A stretch of DNA of 64,000 bases, taken from the NCBI GenBank assembly GCA_033439765.1, contig JAULSN010000005.1, positions 3,549,001-3,613,000 on the forward strand. The letters run 5' to 3'. The position numbers and the translations under genes were made by a program. The notes under the pieces were generated by a model that had not been told where the DNA came from, made no database searches, and worked only from the letters and a program-made list of their open reading frames with translations. Origin of the DNA: Lasiosphaeria ovina (Eukaryota > Ascomycota > Sordariomycetes > Sordariales > Lasiosphaeriaceae). Positions 34,514 through 45,146 of this stretch are shown one piece after another; position 1 is the first letter of the stretch; each line of letters starts with the position of its first letter.

Positions 34514-35354
34514 TCACCCCATGGACTTGCTCGACTTTGTTGGGTCTCCCGCCCCAATTATACGGTACTGTGTCTCCCTTCTGCTCCTCAAACTTTCGTC
34601 AATCCTGACTGTCTTGCGACTGACAGCGTGGTCCCACTGCTTCTTCAGATCAGGGTGTTCGGGTAGCTTGACGGCTTTTTTCTTCAGCTTTGTGAGGCTC
34701 TCTAAAATCGCCTTGTTCATATTGGCAATGTACCCTGCGTCGATGGGGACGCTCAGGTTCAGGTTCTTGTGACCCCAGTCCGCCGAGAGGTTCAGGCCGT
34801 CGATCAGCTGCACCAAATAAACCAGCCTCTGCGTGGCCAGCAGGCCCTTGGCGAAGACGATTCGACTGGGGAATGGGGCTCTGTGCTTGCTGTACTCAGT
34901 GTCCGTGGCAGGGTTGAAGTGAACAAAGTGATCCGTGGTGGGCATGATTCTGAAGCAGAGGTCGTCGGCATGGCCCTTGAGCGCGTAGAGTTGATACATG
35001 CGAGTGAGCGACCGCAGTTCCGGTCTTGTGTAGCCCCGAGACTCATATCTCACATCTTTTGCGAGCACATCGGTCGCTTGTTTCAACTTGTCAGCCGGAA
35101 CGCAAATCTCGACGTCCTACCGAAAGGGTTATATTGGTCAGCACAAGTCTTTGAGAGGGGGGGGGAGAGTGGAGAGTTCTGGGTGCTTGAAGGATATTGT
35201 AACAACGCACCTCGACGGGCATGGGAACGCCGTAATAGTTCAGTGCGGCCGCTCCCACTACGCAGCTTGGAAAACCTTCCTTGCCGAGTGCTTGAACCAT
35301 AGCTAATATGCGGTCGACTACGTTGATGTCTTCACTGTTGACCGCGGTAGACAT
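34514..35354 (-). CDS. Nucleotidyltransferase-like fungal protein A, intact copy
   Basis: Two exons are inferred on the minus strand: 35354-35211 and 35116-34514, giving 248 residues. The intron starts GTGCGT and ends CGGTAG; frame is kept. The N-terminal region (residues 28-57) reads SCVVGAAALNYYGVPMPVED followed by VEICVP. This resembles the start of minimal nucleotidyltransferase folds (a G-x-A-L helix followed by a strand with an acidic residue), as in the large fungal family usually annotated only as hypothetical or nucleotidyltransferase-like. The second Gly and the usual R-x-T before the acidic pair are altered, so catalysis is doubtful. The rest is helical, with APFPSRIVFAKGLLATQRL and VQLIDGLNLSADWG, and ends QYRIIGAGDP. 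A divergent neighbour starts 333 bp away and a broken paralog lies at 37658-38510. Function is unknown. Confidence 0.75.
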
Positions 35355-35687
35355 TTCGATGGATGGTCTGATGTTGGTATTCTCTGTGATAGGAGAGAGA
35401 TAATTGGAATTCTCGAGTGAAATCCCAAAGAACTGAGCTGAGTAGTGGTCTTGGGGGAGGGGGATGGCGTATGGAAAGTGGAAACTCTACCAGGACGAGG
35501 CCAGCTGCCCGGGTTCTTATATCACGAAAAGCTCCCAACCAGGGGGCTACGTAATAATAAACACGACTCCCAAAATATAAAACTGGCTATTAATTGCTTT
35601 TTTACACTCTAAGCCCACACTGGGTGTGTTTCCACCTAGGGCGGCGTCGCCAGCAAGTTCACAAACGGCACAGCCAACTCCGGGAAC
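35355..35687. promoter_or_regulatory. Bidirectional promoter region of the nucleotidyltransferase-like pair
   Basis: The 333 bp between the two divergent start codons must carry both promoters. An AT-rich stretch (about 35545-35600) lies in the middle. The same head-to-head layout is kept in the second copy. No factor site could be assigned. Confidence 0.5.
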
Positions 35688-36457
35688 ATGAAAGCTTCCA
35701 TTGACACTTCAAGAGCCATAGGGATCGTAGCCGAACCTATCCAAGGTTGTTCGGAAATCACCAGTCATGTCGTTGGTGTTTCATCGATTTTGGCACTTTT
35801 CGACATGACTGATTATCGGATTTGTCCCAATGCGGTTCTGTGCCGTTCCATATTTGGAGACTCGAGCTGTAAGAGTGGCCTCGTCGTGACTGACCTGAGG
35901 ATACCCGGTAAGCGAAAAATAAGAAAAAGAAAACGAAAAAAAATGCTGCTACTCGAGGCAGCTGCCGGTAACTTGGCTAACTCGTTGTCCTGCACCCACA
36001 TATAGAGAAGCTAATGGAAAAATTCGACGATATCATCACCGTCATCAAAAAGGTGAACGTACTCAAGGAAGAGGGCCTCTTCATTATTAAGCTCCAGGCG
36101 GCCGTGGGGCGTCAGATGAACGAAAAAGACGTCGGCGACATCGAGTGGCTGTGTCTTACCTACCCAGAAGAGCTAACAAGATATCGCGACCACATCAAGA
36201 CCAGCCTCAGAGATGAGTTCATCGGCGACTACCATGCCTATGTGGTCGAGAACTACGACGATGGCGAAGAGAACGAAGCGTACAGCCTTGTTTACTATAC
36301 GCTGTTCGAGGAGAACAGCTCGTCGGGAGGGTCTCGCTCCAGCGGCGAAAAGAAAGAAAAGAGCACGGCTGCTTCTGCCACGACTTCCGCTGCCGCCGGC
36401 TCCAGCTCGGCTGCGGCGTCTTCGTCACAGAGGAGGAAGTTATCAGGGTACAGATAG
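35688..36457 (+). CDS. Nucleotidyltransferase-like fungal protein B, intact copy
   Basis: Two exons are inferred: 35688-35907 and 36006-36457, giving 223 residues. The intron starts GTAAGC and ends TATAG; the join gives RIPEKLMEKF in frame. The conserved core (about residues 90-130) is VNVLKEEGLFIIKLQAAVGR then KDVGDIEWL. The pattern of a short strand, Leu-Phe-x-x-Lys-Leu, an Arg-ending helix and a KDxxDI/L motif is what is seen in the C-terminal helical part of bacterial AbiEii/MNT-type nucleotidyltransferases and their fungal relatives. Exon 1 (VVGVSSILALF) might be a worn N-terminal nucleotidyltransferase helix, but I see no clear catalytic Asp pair. The tail is Ser/Ala-rich. The exon 1 model is less certain than exon 2, because only exon 2 is matched in the second copy. 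It is divergently paired with gene A. Function unknown. Confidence 0.65.
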
Positions 36458-37657
36458 ATGACTACCTAGGTAATCCGGCGTTGAGAGGCGGAGGCTAGTT
36501 CTGTGCGGTCTCGGGGGCGAGGGAGGATTGATCCATCCCTGGCTTTTTTCTTTTTGCGCCTGTAGCTGGTCCGAGGAGCAGAGGCAGGCCGTCTTTACCG
36601 GGGACTGAGGGGGTTTTTTTTTTTTGCTTTAAAAAAAAAAAAACGAGCAGCTGGCTGCGTCTGGGAGGCCCTTGGTTATTTTGCGGGGTATTGCTCTGAT
36701 GCGGGACATCTTACTACCTTATGTAGGAACAGGATATTTCGGGACGGGCAGGAACCGTCTTAGGGAGGGGCCCTGGTGGCAGTAGAAGAAAGCAATAGAA
36801 GTTGAACTATGTCCATTCCCGCGCCGCGCCTTACCCTTTTTCATTCAAGTGCTGTAAGCCGGACTGGAGGTGATTACGTAGGTATGTAACCCCCAGCCCC
36901 TAAACCATTGCCAGTTTTCTTATTCGAGGCCCCCATAACAAATTTTAGAGCCAATCGATTTTGGTATTAAGTCAACCAAATAATTACCAAGGGTATATAG
37001 TAGTTTTGATACAAATTACCAAGTCTTCAGTACTACCAAGTCCTCAAGAACCAAGCTAATAACCATTCAGGGGCTGGGGTGTTGATGACCGTTGACGGGC
37101 GACCCACCAGCACAGTGGGTGGGTCCAAGCACTGTCTAAGTAGGGGTTGCTTGACACTTCCCTTCCTCCAACATTTGTATTATAGTACAACGTGGAAGAT
37201 ATCTCTCGCATTTACAATTGTCATTTAGTAGCCCAAAGGGTGATTGAAGTTACTAGAGAGCAGGTAGGAAGTAAACAAATTACAAAATTTTAGTGGGTGA
37301 CTGCTGACAAGCCTAGCCCCTGGAACCTAGCAGAAGAAAACAAATAGAACCAAAATAAGCCCAAAGCAAAATAAATAAATAAAATTGAACACTCTGCTGA
37401 GCGTGTACCTAGCCATATAAGAATAATCACAGTCACCCAGAGCGCCAGGAAACAGGCATCTACCGCGCAATACAGCCCCTGAGCCCCTTTGGAAGAAAAC
37501 AAATAAACACCAAACAAAACAAAGGGATAAAATTTGCTGTCTTTTACTTCCACAGAATAAATACGTCCCCAACCCTTCTGAAATAACAATACGCCTCACA
37601 CCTCTCGTCCCACACCACACAACTCCCCTCTCCATCCCATCCACAGCAATCAGAAAC
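36458..37657. other. Spacer between the two copies of the duplicated pair
   Basis: About 1.2 kb. It contains the right flank of copy 1 (to about 36790), AT-rich sequence near 36940-37060 and the left flank of copy 2 from 37092. No gene is convincing; short hydrophobic frames near 37300-37600 on the minus strand look like chance. Confidence 0.55.
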
Positions 37658-38510
37658 CTACCACAGACACTCCCCCCTATCCCTCGGGTCCCCCGCGCCC
37701 TTGGCACGGTACTGCGCCTCAAACACGCCCTGAAAACTAGGATCAACCCTTTTCTCCTTACCGCGAACAATATCTTCCCAAGCCTCCCTCACCCTCGGCA
37801 TCTCAACCAACATCGCAAGCGCGGGCCTCAGCCCCAACGCCACCAAACTCGTCGCAGTCCGCGCATTCCTCTCACGGATGTAATCCGTCTGCACAGGGCC
37901 GTCGAGGTCAAGACACTCGTCGCCCCACGCCTCGCTAAGCCCCATGCCGTCGACCAGGTCCTCGACGTCGTGGTACCGCTGCGCGTGCAGCAGGCGGCGC
38001 GCCAGCGCGTCGAGTTTCGGGAAGGGGACGCCGCGCCGCCGGCTGCGCTCGACGGCGCGCGCAAAGGCGAAGGACATGGCGAAGTACTCGGTTGCGGGCA
38101 CCACGCGGAAGCAGAAGCCGGTTTCGTTCTCACCGGCGTCGGTGTGGAAGTCCAGGGCTGCAAATCGCTGGTACGTGTGCGCGAGTGGCTTGAGCCCCGG
38201 GTTTAAGGAGGGCCGCGGCTCATAGTGCTGCTTGTCGAGGGCGAATGCTGCTGTTGCCTGGTCCAGCATGGTGTCTGGGACGCATATCTCCCAGTTCCAG
38301 TAGTAGAGGAGTGCGGAGACGTGTTAGCGGTCTTGACTAGATGGAGAGGGGTGGGATGGCGTGGCAGGCAGACAGACCTCGGTGAGCCGCGTCGCGCCGT
38401 AGTACTACAGGGCGGCCGTCCCCGCGACGCAGCTGGGAATCCCGCGCCCCTCGAACCTCTAGACGACGCTAAGCACACAGCCGATTACCGTGGCATCTTC
38501 GTTGCCATTT
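37658..38510 (-). pseudogene. Nucleotidyltransferase-like protein A, broken paralog
   Basis: Same order and strand as gene A. The exon 2 part (38320-37658) is open for about 210 codons and aligns through PFPKLDALARRLLHAQRY, VDGMGLSEAWGDE and QYRAKGAGDP. The exon 1 part aligns as well (IPSCVAGTAAL.YYG) but carries two in-frame TAG stops, at 38461-38459 and 38407-38405; the first replaces a Gln codon (CAA in copy 1). No in-frame ATG is visible before it. At the place of the exon 2 acceptor the AG is missing (the sequence reads TGG). A truncated protein could still start at the ATG ending at 38269 (203 residues, lacking the N-terminal fold). GC content is higher than in copy 1. I call it a pseudogene; sequencing error is unlikely to explain all lesions. 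Confidence 0.8.
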
Positions 38511-38970
38511 TGCCCAGGACAGGAATAGAGTTTTTAGAGACAAGGGTAGGGAATTCGTGCGTCAAGCAACTGGCTGTGAGGACTGTGAAAGTGGGGAATA
38601 GAGTGGGATAACCGTTGCTTCTCCTGTGTGTATAGATATTGCTGGGAAATTGAGATAGCAGCAAAGCATGGCCCAGCCATGCAGGGGCCAAATACCTATA
38701 TGGGCGCGGCATTGGCAGCCTGTTGTTCAGAGCGGCTCGGCGAGGAGGAACTGGGAACCCCTCCCCCCAACATTATGAAACCTCGCGGCAGGCAGGCTGC
38801 AAGCTACGTATAGGTGCGTATAGAGACAAATTTCTCTTCTTGAGGATCAAGTCCGACCAACAAGCCTCTCTAGGCAGGCAGTGAAATAGACGCGGGAAGA
38901 TATACGGGACAGACAGGTAATCAATCACTATTAGCAGTATCTCAGCTAACACCACCCCTGTGCTGTACAG

Positions 38971-39300
38971 ACAAAGTCCTGAGCGGGTTCAGCAGCAGCT
39001 TCGACACAGTCAAGGGCATCAACGTGATGACGCCCGAGAGTCTCTTTGCGGGTAAGCTGCAGTCAGCCGTAGAGCGCGGCATGCCGCAGAAGGACGTCGG
39101 CGACGTCGAGTGGCTGTGCGTGACGTACCAGCACCGCATGGGGAGGCACCGCGCCAACATCGCCGACGGCCTCATCGAAGACTCATGCACAAGTACAAGG
39201 CACATGCGAACAAGCACTACGGCGCACCCGGCAAGGCTGGCACCGAGAGCGACTAGTATAGCGAAGTGTACTAGACGCTGTAAAAGTCAGACGACACCAC
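38971..39300 (+). pseudogene. Nucleotidyltransferase-like protein B, broken paralog
   Basis: After a plausible TGTACAG acceptor, the frame from about 38973 reads KVLSGFSSSFDTVKGINVM and SLFAGKLQSAVE then PQKDVGDVEWLCVTY, matching exon 2 of gene B. A one-base frameshift occurs near 39180. In the shifted frame the match continues (YSEVY.TL against YSLVYYTL) but is broken by TAG at 39254, TAG at 39272 and TAA at 39281. The core motif is closer to the usual family pattern (LFAGKLQ) than in copy 1 (LFIIKLQ). No exon 1 homologous to copy 1 could be found upstream. Confidence 0.8.
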
Positions 39301-40776
39301 CGACTCGGGATCGTCGTCTCGCTCAGAGTCTTGCGCCGGACAATTGGCTGCGGCTGCGGCCGCGCCTGTGGCTTCCGCTGTCTCTACCACGAAAACCGGC
39401 CCTAAATAATCAAATCACCGCAGGTGGCCGTCGATGTTGAGCGTCGAGTTCTTGGGAGATAGGTACGTACCTAGGTGGGCAGGCTCTCGGCTGGTTCGAG
39501 TGCCGGAGCAAAACCGCTCCTGGGGACGAACCCGAGCATCTGGGCTGCGTTTTGGAGGATTCTCTGGTAATTTTGAATCCGGTAGATATAGCATTGGGTG
39601 CAGGGCATCCAAGAAACAAAAGCAAAGGATAATCGGGATACTTGGGATGGGCAGGACCCGCCCTAAGGGAGGGGACTAGATTAGTAAAAGAAAAGAGTTC
39701 TACTCCTCAAAACCTTTTCGAGCCATCTCGCTCCAACTGCATCGTGCATTACCCCTATTTTATTAACTTTCACAGCGCTGCCCGGCCATTTGCGGCCCAG
39801 TGAGAGGCAACCTAGGTAGGTAAGGTACCAAGATACATACAGACATGTCTACATCAATTATAGAAACCATCGCAGGGGTCTCCTTAATCTGACCGTGCAA
39901 AAAGCTGCCTCCTGTCCTGACAAGTGACGTGTGTAATCGAGACCCCGCGATGTTGGGTGCGGTACCCGAAACAGTGCGGCACCCGGGGTGAGGCAACAAA
40001 TGAGGTATGGATGTACCTCTCCCCAGGTACCTCATGTATGTACAGGTACATACACATCTTACATACCAACCTAACCCAGATCGCCCATCTCCGTTGAGAC
40101 ATTAGCACACACACCTAGCAGGGTGTTCTCAGACACCCAAGACAAGTGCCCAAACATGTCTTGTGCTATTTGATGTTCTAGTTCTCTCTCTCGGGCCGGC
40201 AATAATAGGAACCTGGAGATCGTCGTTATCTGAGTTGCCACACAAGTTTCAAAATCTGTGAGTTACCAAGTAGGTGTTTGCCAAACGAGCGCTTCGACTA
40301 GAAGTCTGGTGGCACGAAATAGCTATATCCCAATCTCTGCCGATCTCTCAACTCGGCGGTATCTGGAACATACCTGCCGCCTAGCAAAGCTTCTTTAGGA
40401 CTCTGCCGACACTAGGCCGGCAACCACAGACTCAATCACCTTCACGCGCAGATCGAGGGGATAGAATTCGATTCGGGGATATACCATCAAACGCCACTAA
40501 CCCATGCCGGAACTAACGCCCGCCATCCATGTTGTCGTATAAACCCCGCAGAGAATTACCCGCCAATGGCAGCGTCAAGCTTTTCCCGAAAGGCTGCATA
40601 CCTAACGCCGTCCTTACCATGCCACTTGCCTCAAAATGCTGCCTCAATAATGCCAACCCGACGAGGGGACTACCTAATTCCCCTAGCTTCTGTCATTGCA
40701 ACCCAAAAGGAACGTAGCGCAAGATCCCTAAAAAGTGTGTTGCGTCTCCCCTCCGGCGCCGACCTGCTCCTCCAAA
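39301..40776. other. Intergenic region, no gene seen
   Basis: Contains the right flank of the duplication (to about 39700) and then about 1 kb of sequence with no convincing frame. The last part is the 3' UTR of the tad3 gene. Confidence 0.5.
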
Positions 40777-42117
40777 CTAAATGTGGATGGCAGCGTCCAC
40801 ATCCAACGTCTTGAACGTGATGGGCGATTCCCACTCCCAGGCTATCAGACTCCAGTTGAGCTCCCTGCGCCAGAACAGGCCAAGCCCCTGGCCGCCGTCT
40901 GCACCCGCTAGAGCCGGATGGCCATCGCCGCGGTGCTCGGCGCACAGTCCACCAGTCAGCGGCTGGCGGTAGCGAAAGACGACCTTGCCCATGCGAGAAT
41001 GAAGGATGGCCATGCAGCACATGACGCAAGGCTCGTGCGTCACGTACAGCTCGAGGCCGTGCGACAAATATCCGTTGGGGCATGGGTGGTCCAGCTCGAA
41101 TATCTTCTGTTCCGCCTCGAAAATCGGGGCGTCCTGAAACGCATCAAATAAGAGCTCCTCGGGGGGCTCGGGCACGGTGCCCTTCTCTTTATTTTCGACT
41201 CGTTTAAGCTTCTGAGCAACCATGCTGACGAGGCGCATTACGGCATGCGCCATCACGTTGCCGGTTTCTCCCGCTCCACGGTCGTGGCCAATCCAACGAG
41301 CATCCGCAGCAAGGGCAACGACAACGGGATGTCCTTCGTCGTCGCGCTTGACGATGCAGGCGCCAACGGGCTCGCCGTATCCAGCGTCACGCGACTCAAT
41401 GGCGACTTGCTGCGCCATCATCATCCAGACCGAAGTATCGCCGTCGATCTCCTCTGTGCTCCGAGCTAGCATGGCCGGGTGCGGCCCGATTGGATTGTTC
41501 TTACGGTAGACGGTGGGCCAGAAGTGCTGGGACCACATGGCCGCCTGCATCTGAGAAGTTGGGGCGACCAGGGGCACGACGATGCTGGCGATGAACACCC
41601 CGACCTCAAACTCCTCGAGCTCGCGGAGCTTCACTTCAAGGGCGCCGCGGTCCAGCTCCGTCTCGGGGCCGCATATGATGTAGATCCACGTCGACTTGCC
41701 CGTGTGGATGTGGCGGCTCTCTGGCGTGTCGTTCATGTATTTGCATTTGAGGTGGGCCGGAAGGTCGCAAGGCTTGGCACATCTGCGAAGATGAGGGTAG
41801 CCCTTAACGACGTCATCATTGAGCAGTTCGCGAAGCTTGCTAACAACGTTATTTTCACATTGGCGTGCGTTCGATACTGGGAGGCCAGATTCATATACCT
41901 GATGGCCAAGTTTGCGGCCTTGACAGGCGCACGAGTGATCAAGAAATTGCCTGTCGTGAAGTTGTCCCCCAGCTCAGACGTCGTCTTCAGCGGGATCAAG
42001 ATGCCTTGGTCAACTTCGCCTTGCACGAGCTCCTTGACTATTGAGGCGTGAAGAGAAATCAACTCTGGCGAGAAAAGGACGGGCTTAGCGTCGGGGGCGG
42101 AGGTGGTGGCGGCGGTA

Positions 42118-42155
<38 letters not shown>

Positions 42156-42215
42156 GGCAGAGGCCGCGGCAGAGGAAGAAGCGGAGGCAGAGGCGGAGAT
42201 ATCGTTGTCAGACAT
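40777..42215 (-). CDS. tad3: tRNA adenosine deaminase subunit Tad3
   Basis: Two exons are inferred on the minus strand: 42215-41899 and 41839-40777, giving 459 residues. The 59-nt intron starts GTATAT and ends GTTAG; the join gives LAISKLRELL in frame. The start is the first ATG of the frame. The N-terminus has an Ala-rich tract, then the typical ILIPLKTTSEL. The deaminase domain holds the zinc ligands HAV (residues 304-306) and PCVMC (Cys377, Cys380). Val in place of the catalytic Glu is the mark of Tad3, the non-catalytic partner. With Tad2 it forms the enzyme that converts A34 to inosine in the anticodon of tRNAs, which is essential in yeast. The poly-Ala tract is encoded by a GCT/GCA repeat (plus strand AGC, about 42118-42152) and is probably length-variable. 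Confidence 0.93.
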
Positions 42216-45146
42216 CTTGACCGTCTGAACTTGGAAGCCCGAAATTAGCACCGGAAACAGCAGTGTATGAAGCAAAAAGGCGATCCAAAGCCAGCGGACC
42301 GAGAGTGGCCCCGATTCGAGGCGGGTGGTGAAGATGGAGGAGATGAGGATGGAAGAGGCAGCGAACCTTTGTCGGGCGGCGGGGTGGGTTGACTTGGGCA
42401 ACGCGATTTCGCGAGCTTGAAAGAGAGCGAGCGAGGACGAAACGCGCGACGAGGAAGAAAGTTAAGAAATATCGAGTGAAGGGTAGAAGGGTCGAAGGAT
42501 AGAAACCATTGCGAGTACCCTTTCCAACCCAAGAAACGCCCGGGAAAGAACAAGTTTGATGTTGTTCATCCCGGAGGAAAGAAATTCAGGTGCCCAATTC
42601 CGTCCGAAGAGGAGGCAGCGTTGCGACAAAAAACCGAGCCCCACCCGACAACAATTAAGACCCCTGGAGCGGGTCCCACGCCGCGTCCACCCTGACGCGG
42701 GCAGGCACAGGCCTGCGCGTTGCGGGGCATGGGAGGGGGGCTTTCAGGTGTCCAGGGTCTCCCCTGGTCTCCACGCCAGCGGCGAACCGAGCTGTCGCCG
42801 CCAGGAGCCAATCACGCCAATCACTGCAAGATCTGATAGTGCTGTAAACTTAATCTGATGGGGAGATGCACTGTGGCCAACGTCAGCTGGCCTTGTGACG
42901 AATAGGGCTGGCTGGCTGGTGGGATGAAACTCGTGGCAATCAAAGGTGAAGACAGCTTCACTTCAGCTTCACCTTTTTTGCACTAAGGTAATGGAAGTTA
43001 CCTTGCCTTAGTTTTTGCAGTAGTTTCCTGCGTCCGTACTCGGTACTGTACCTTTGGGGCGCATGGCTAGCCCCATCCAACCTAGGTAACTGTATGGCGT
43101 CTGAGTCTGCATGCAGTCATCCATGGCAGGCGGTTTCCTGCCGAGACATAGGTTTGGAAAATCCTTATCCACATCCACTTCCACTTGCTCTGGCCGATCC
43201 GACCCAGCCAAGCAAGGCCTTTGCTCTCGCCCAGCGCTCTTGAGTCTTGATGCCAGGTTGAAAGTTGGAACCAAATCAAGTGCCGAAGGAGCATTCAGCG
43301 GCCTTGGCAAAGCTGGGCGCGGAATCACAATTTGGGGCAGATTGAATTGATGGAGGGCTTCGTCTTCGTCTTCGACTTGTTTGTTTTGTCAATGGCTACG
43401 GCGACGTTGACCGTCTAGACCTAATGGACTGCGTGATCTGCACTCGGGAGGCTGTTAGATTCCCGAAACGTCTCTGTCCGGATTACGCATATCCTTAGCC
43501 TAGGTTTGTACGCGCAAATTGTGCCGCACAGCAGCAGCCGGCGCTCCGAACACGGAGAGCGGGGTATGTACTCGTCTTCAAAAGCTCAGGGAGGTCGAGA
43601 TAAGAAACTTGGACTGACTGAGAAAATTGCTTGGTCTCCGTTCCCGTCTTTGCTCCCAACAGACAGCTTGAGACGTGCGTGACTGCGTGCGTACTGTCTG
43701 GCCAGCAGCAGGAAGGAGCACGGGGATGCGTGAAGGCAGGGCGGGTGTTACTTGGCCGGTGATAAGAAAAGGGAGGTGAGGTGCCAGGCTGGGCGGTGCA
43801 ATGCAATACGCCTTGTCCGAGAATCCCGTCTCCCTTTTTGATTACATTTCCATCTTGACTCTTCCGCACCAGGCAAGCGTAGCCGTGGACACCTATGCAC
43901 ATGCAATTTGCTGCTCCGGTTTTTGAGAACACCTAAAGCCTCGGGACCCGAGCCGCTTTTAGGCGACGTGCTTTCCTCACTTACATACAACCTCTCGTCA
44001 GCTTGAACTTGCACAATACGTACGGCGTACACAGCTTGCACCGCCAAGGCGCCCGGTGGACTTTCTTCAACAGTTCCAAAAGCCACCCACATCACTCCCT
44101 CAACATCGGCCGTTTGGTTTGCGCTTGTTGCATTACTGGTCCGTTTGACGGCAAAGAAAGACATTATTCTTAAGGGCCACTTACAAACGGGTTCCCCTCT
44201 GCCACCCGTCAGCCACTCTTTCCACTCTGTTGGACTCTCCTGGCCCGAGTCTGGCTTAAGTGAAGCCAGCGCGGGCCGTCGTCGACCGACGAGTGTCTCG
44301 GAGTGGCACGCAAAAAGAACCGAGTCGGACATTGAGCCAACCCATTTCAACCACCATCTCCTACACCACGGACCGCATTCAGATGATCCCGTCTTGGCGC
44401 CGATCGGGCAGTACCTATTTCAAAATGACAGGCACACGCCCGGCTGGCAAGAAACCATAGGCCTTTTGGCTTTGTGGCTACCGCGGTTCAGGTCCCAGGT
44501 TACCTATTTATTATCCTTCCCGCACGTCGAACTGGCCCAAACAACAACGGCAGGATCCAAATACGTCATCTGCCGTTCACAACCGAGAACTGGACGAAGC
44601 GATCCGACACCAGAACCAACAAAGCGGAGCCTCTTACCGGCGCGCCAGGAACCTAGAGCCGCCCCTCTGTGGAACGGTTAGGTACAGTACCAGACCCGTA
44701 CGGCGCAAACTACAAGGACTCGCGATTGCTAGCACTTGCCTCCCGCCCACAGAATAAACTGTGCAGAGCAAAACTCTTAAAGTGGATAGCCCTTCATATT
44801 CTTTCCAAGGTTCTCCACGGTAAGTTAAGTTGTGTCTGTCGGCCATGGAGCGGGTGGCGACCCCATCCAAGTCTTTTGCGTACCTTACCTTTGTTCATTT
44901 TTCTTCGGACGAGAATCCTCGCGACAAGATTGCTACTTTCTTCCATTCACTGAAGCTGCTGCAATCAACTCGCATTCGTTTTGTGTTCTGTCTTCAACTT
45001 CCATTTGGGATATTTCGGATAAAACTGACCCCCCCAAAAGCTGCTTGTTGGGCGCCTTTGTTTCCAGGCTTAAGCCGCGCGATTGTGGGCCACTAGACTG
45101 CCCTGGGCTCTAGCACACTGAACTAGACCTGCGATTACCAAACCTG
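42216..45146. other. Intergenic region, no gene seen
   Basis: About 2.9 kb between the divergent tad3 and phosphofructo-2-kinase genes, so it contains both promoters. Several frames of 100-200 codons exist (for example minus strand 43748-44350) but composition is not protein-like and no domain is seen. Confidence 0.55.

Larger units (their letters stand above)
34215..36790. repeat. Segmental duplication, copy 1 (intact gene pair)
   Basis: Left copy of a tandem duplication. Three things match the right copy at 37092-39700 in the same order and orientation: the left flank (TTGACGGGCGACCCAC at 34215, then CACTGTCTAAATAGGGGTT near 34267), the two divergent genes at protein level, and the right flank (GGGACGGGCAGGAACCGTC at about 36740, then a TAGGGAGGGG block). 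The two copies are clearly diverged. Edges are approximate. Confidence 0.8.
37092..39700. repeat. Segmental duplication, copy 2 (degenerate gene pair)
   Basis: Right copy of the tandem duplication. It starts with the same TTGACGGGCGACCCAC block (37092) and CACTGTCTAAGTAGGGGTT (37130), contains degraded versions of both genes and ends with GGGATGGGCAGGACCCGCC (about 39643) and an AAGGGAGGGG block. Edges are approximate. Confidence 0.8.

Noticed and set aside
42213..42401. Upstream extension of Tad3 with a hydrophobic segment
   Set aside because: The frame is open to 42401 but contains no ATG before the one at 42215, and the extension does not resemble Tad3 N-termini.
43748..44350. Minus-strand frame of 200 codons in the tad3/PFK-2 spacer
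   Set aside because: No recognisable domain, no splice partner, and composition close to random; overlaps other frames of similar length on the plus strand.
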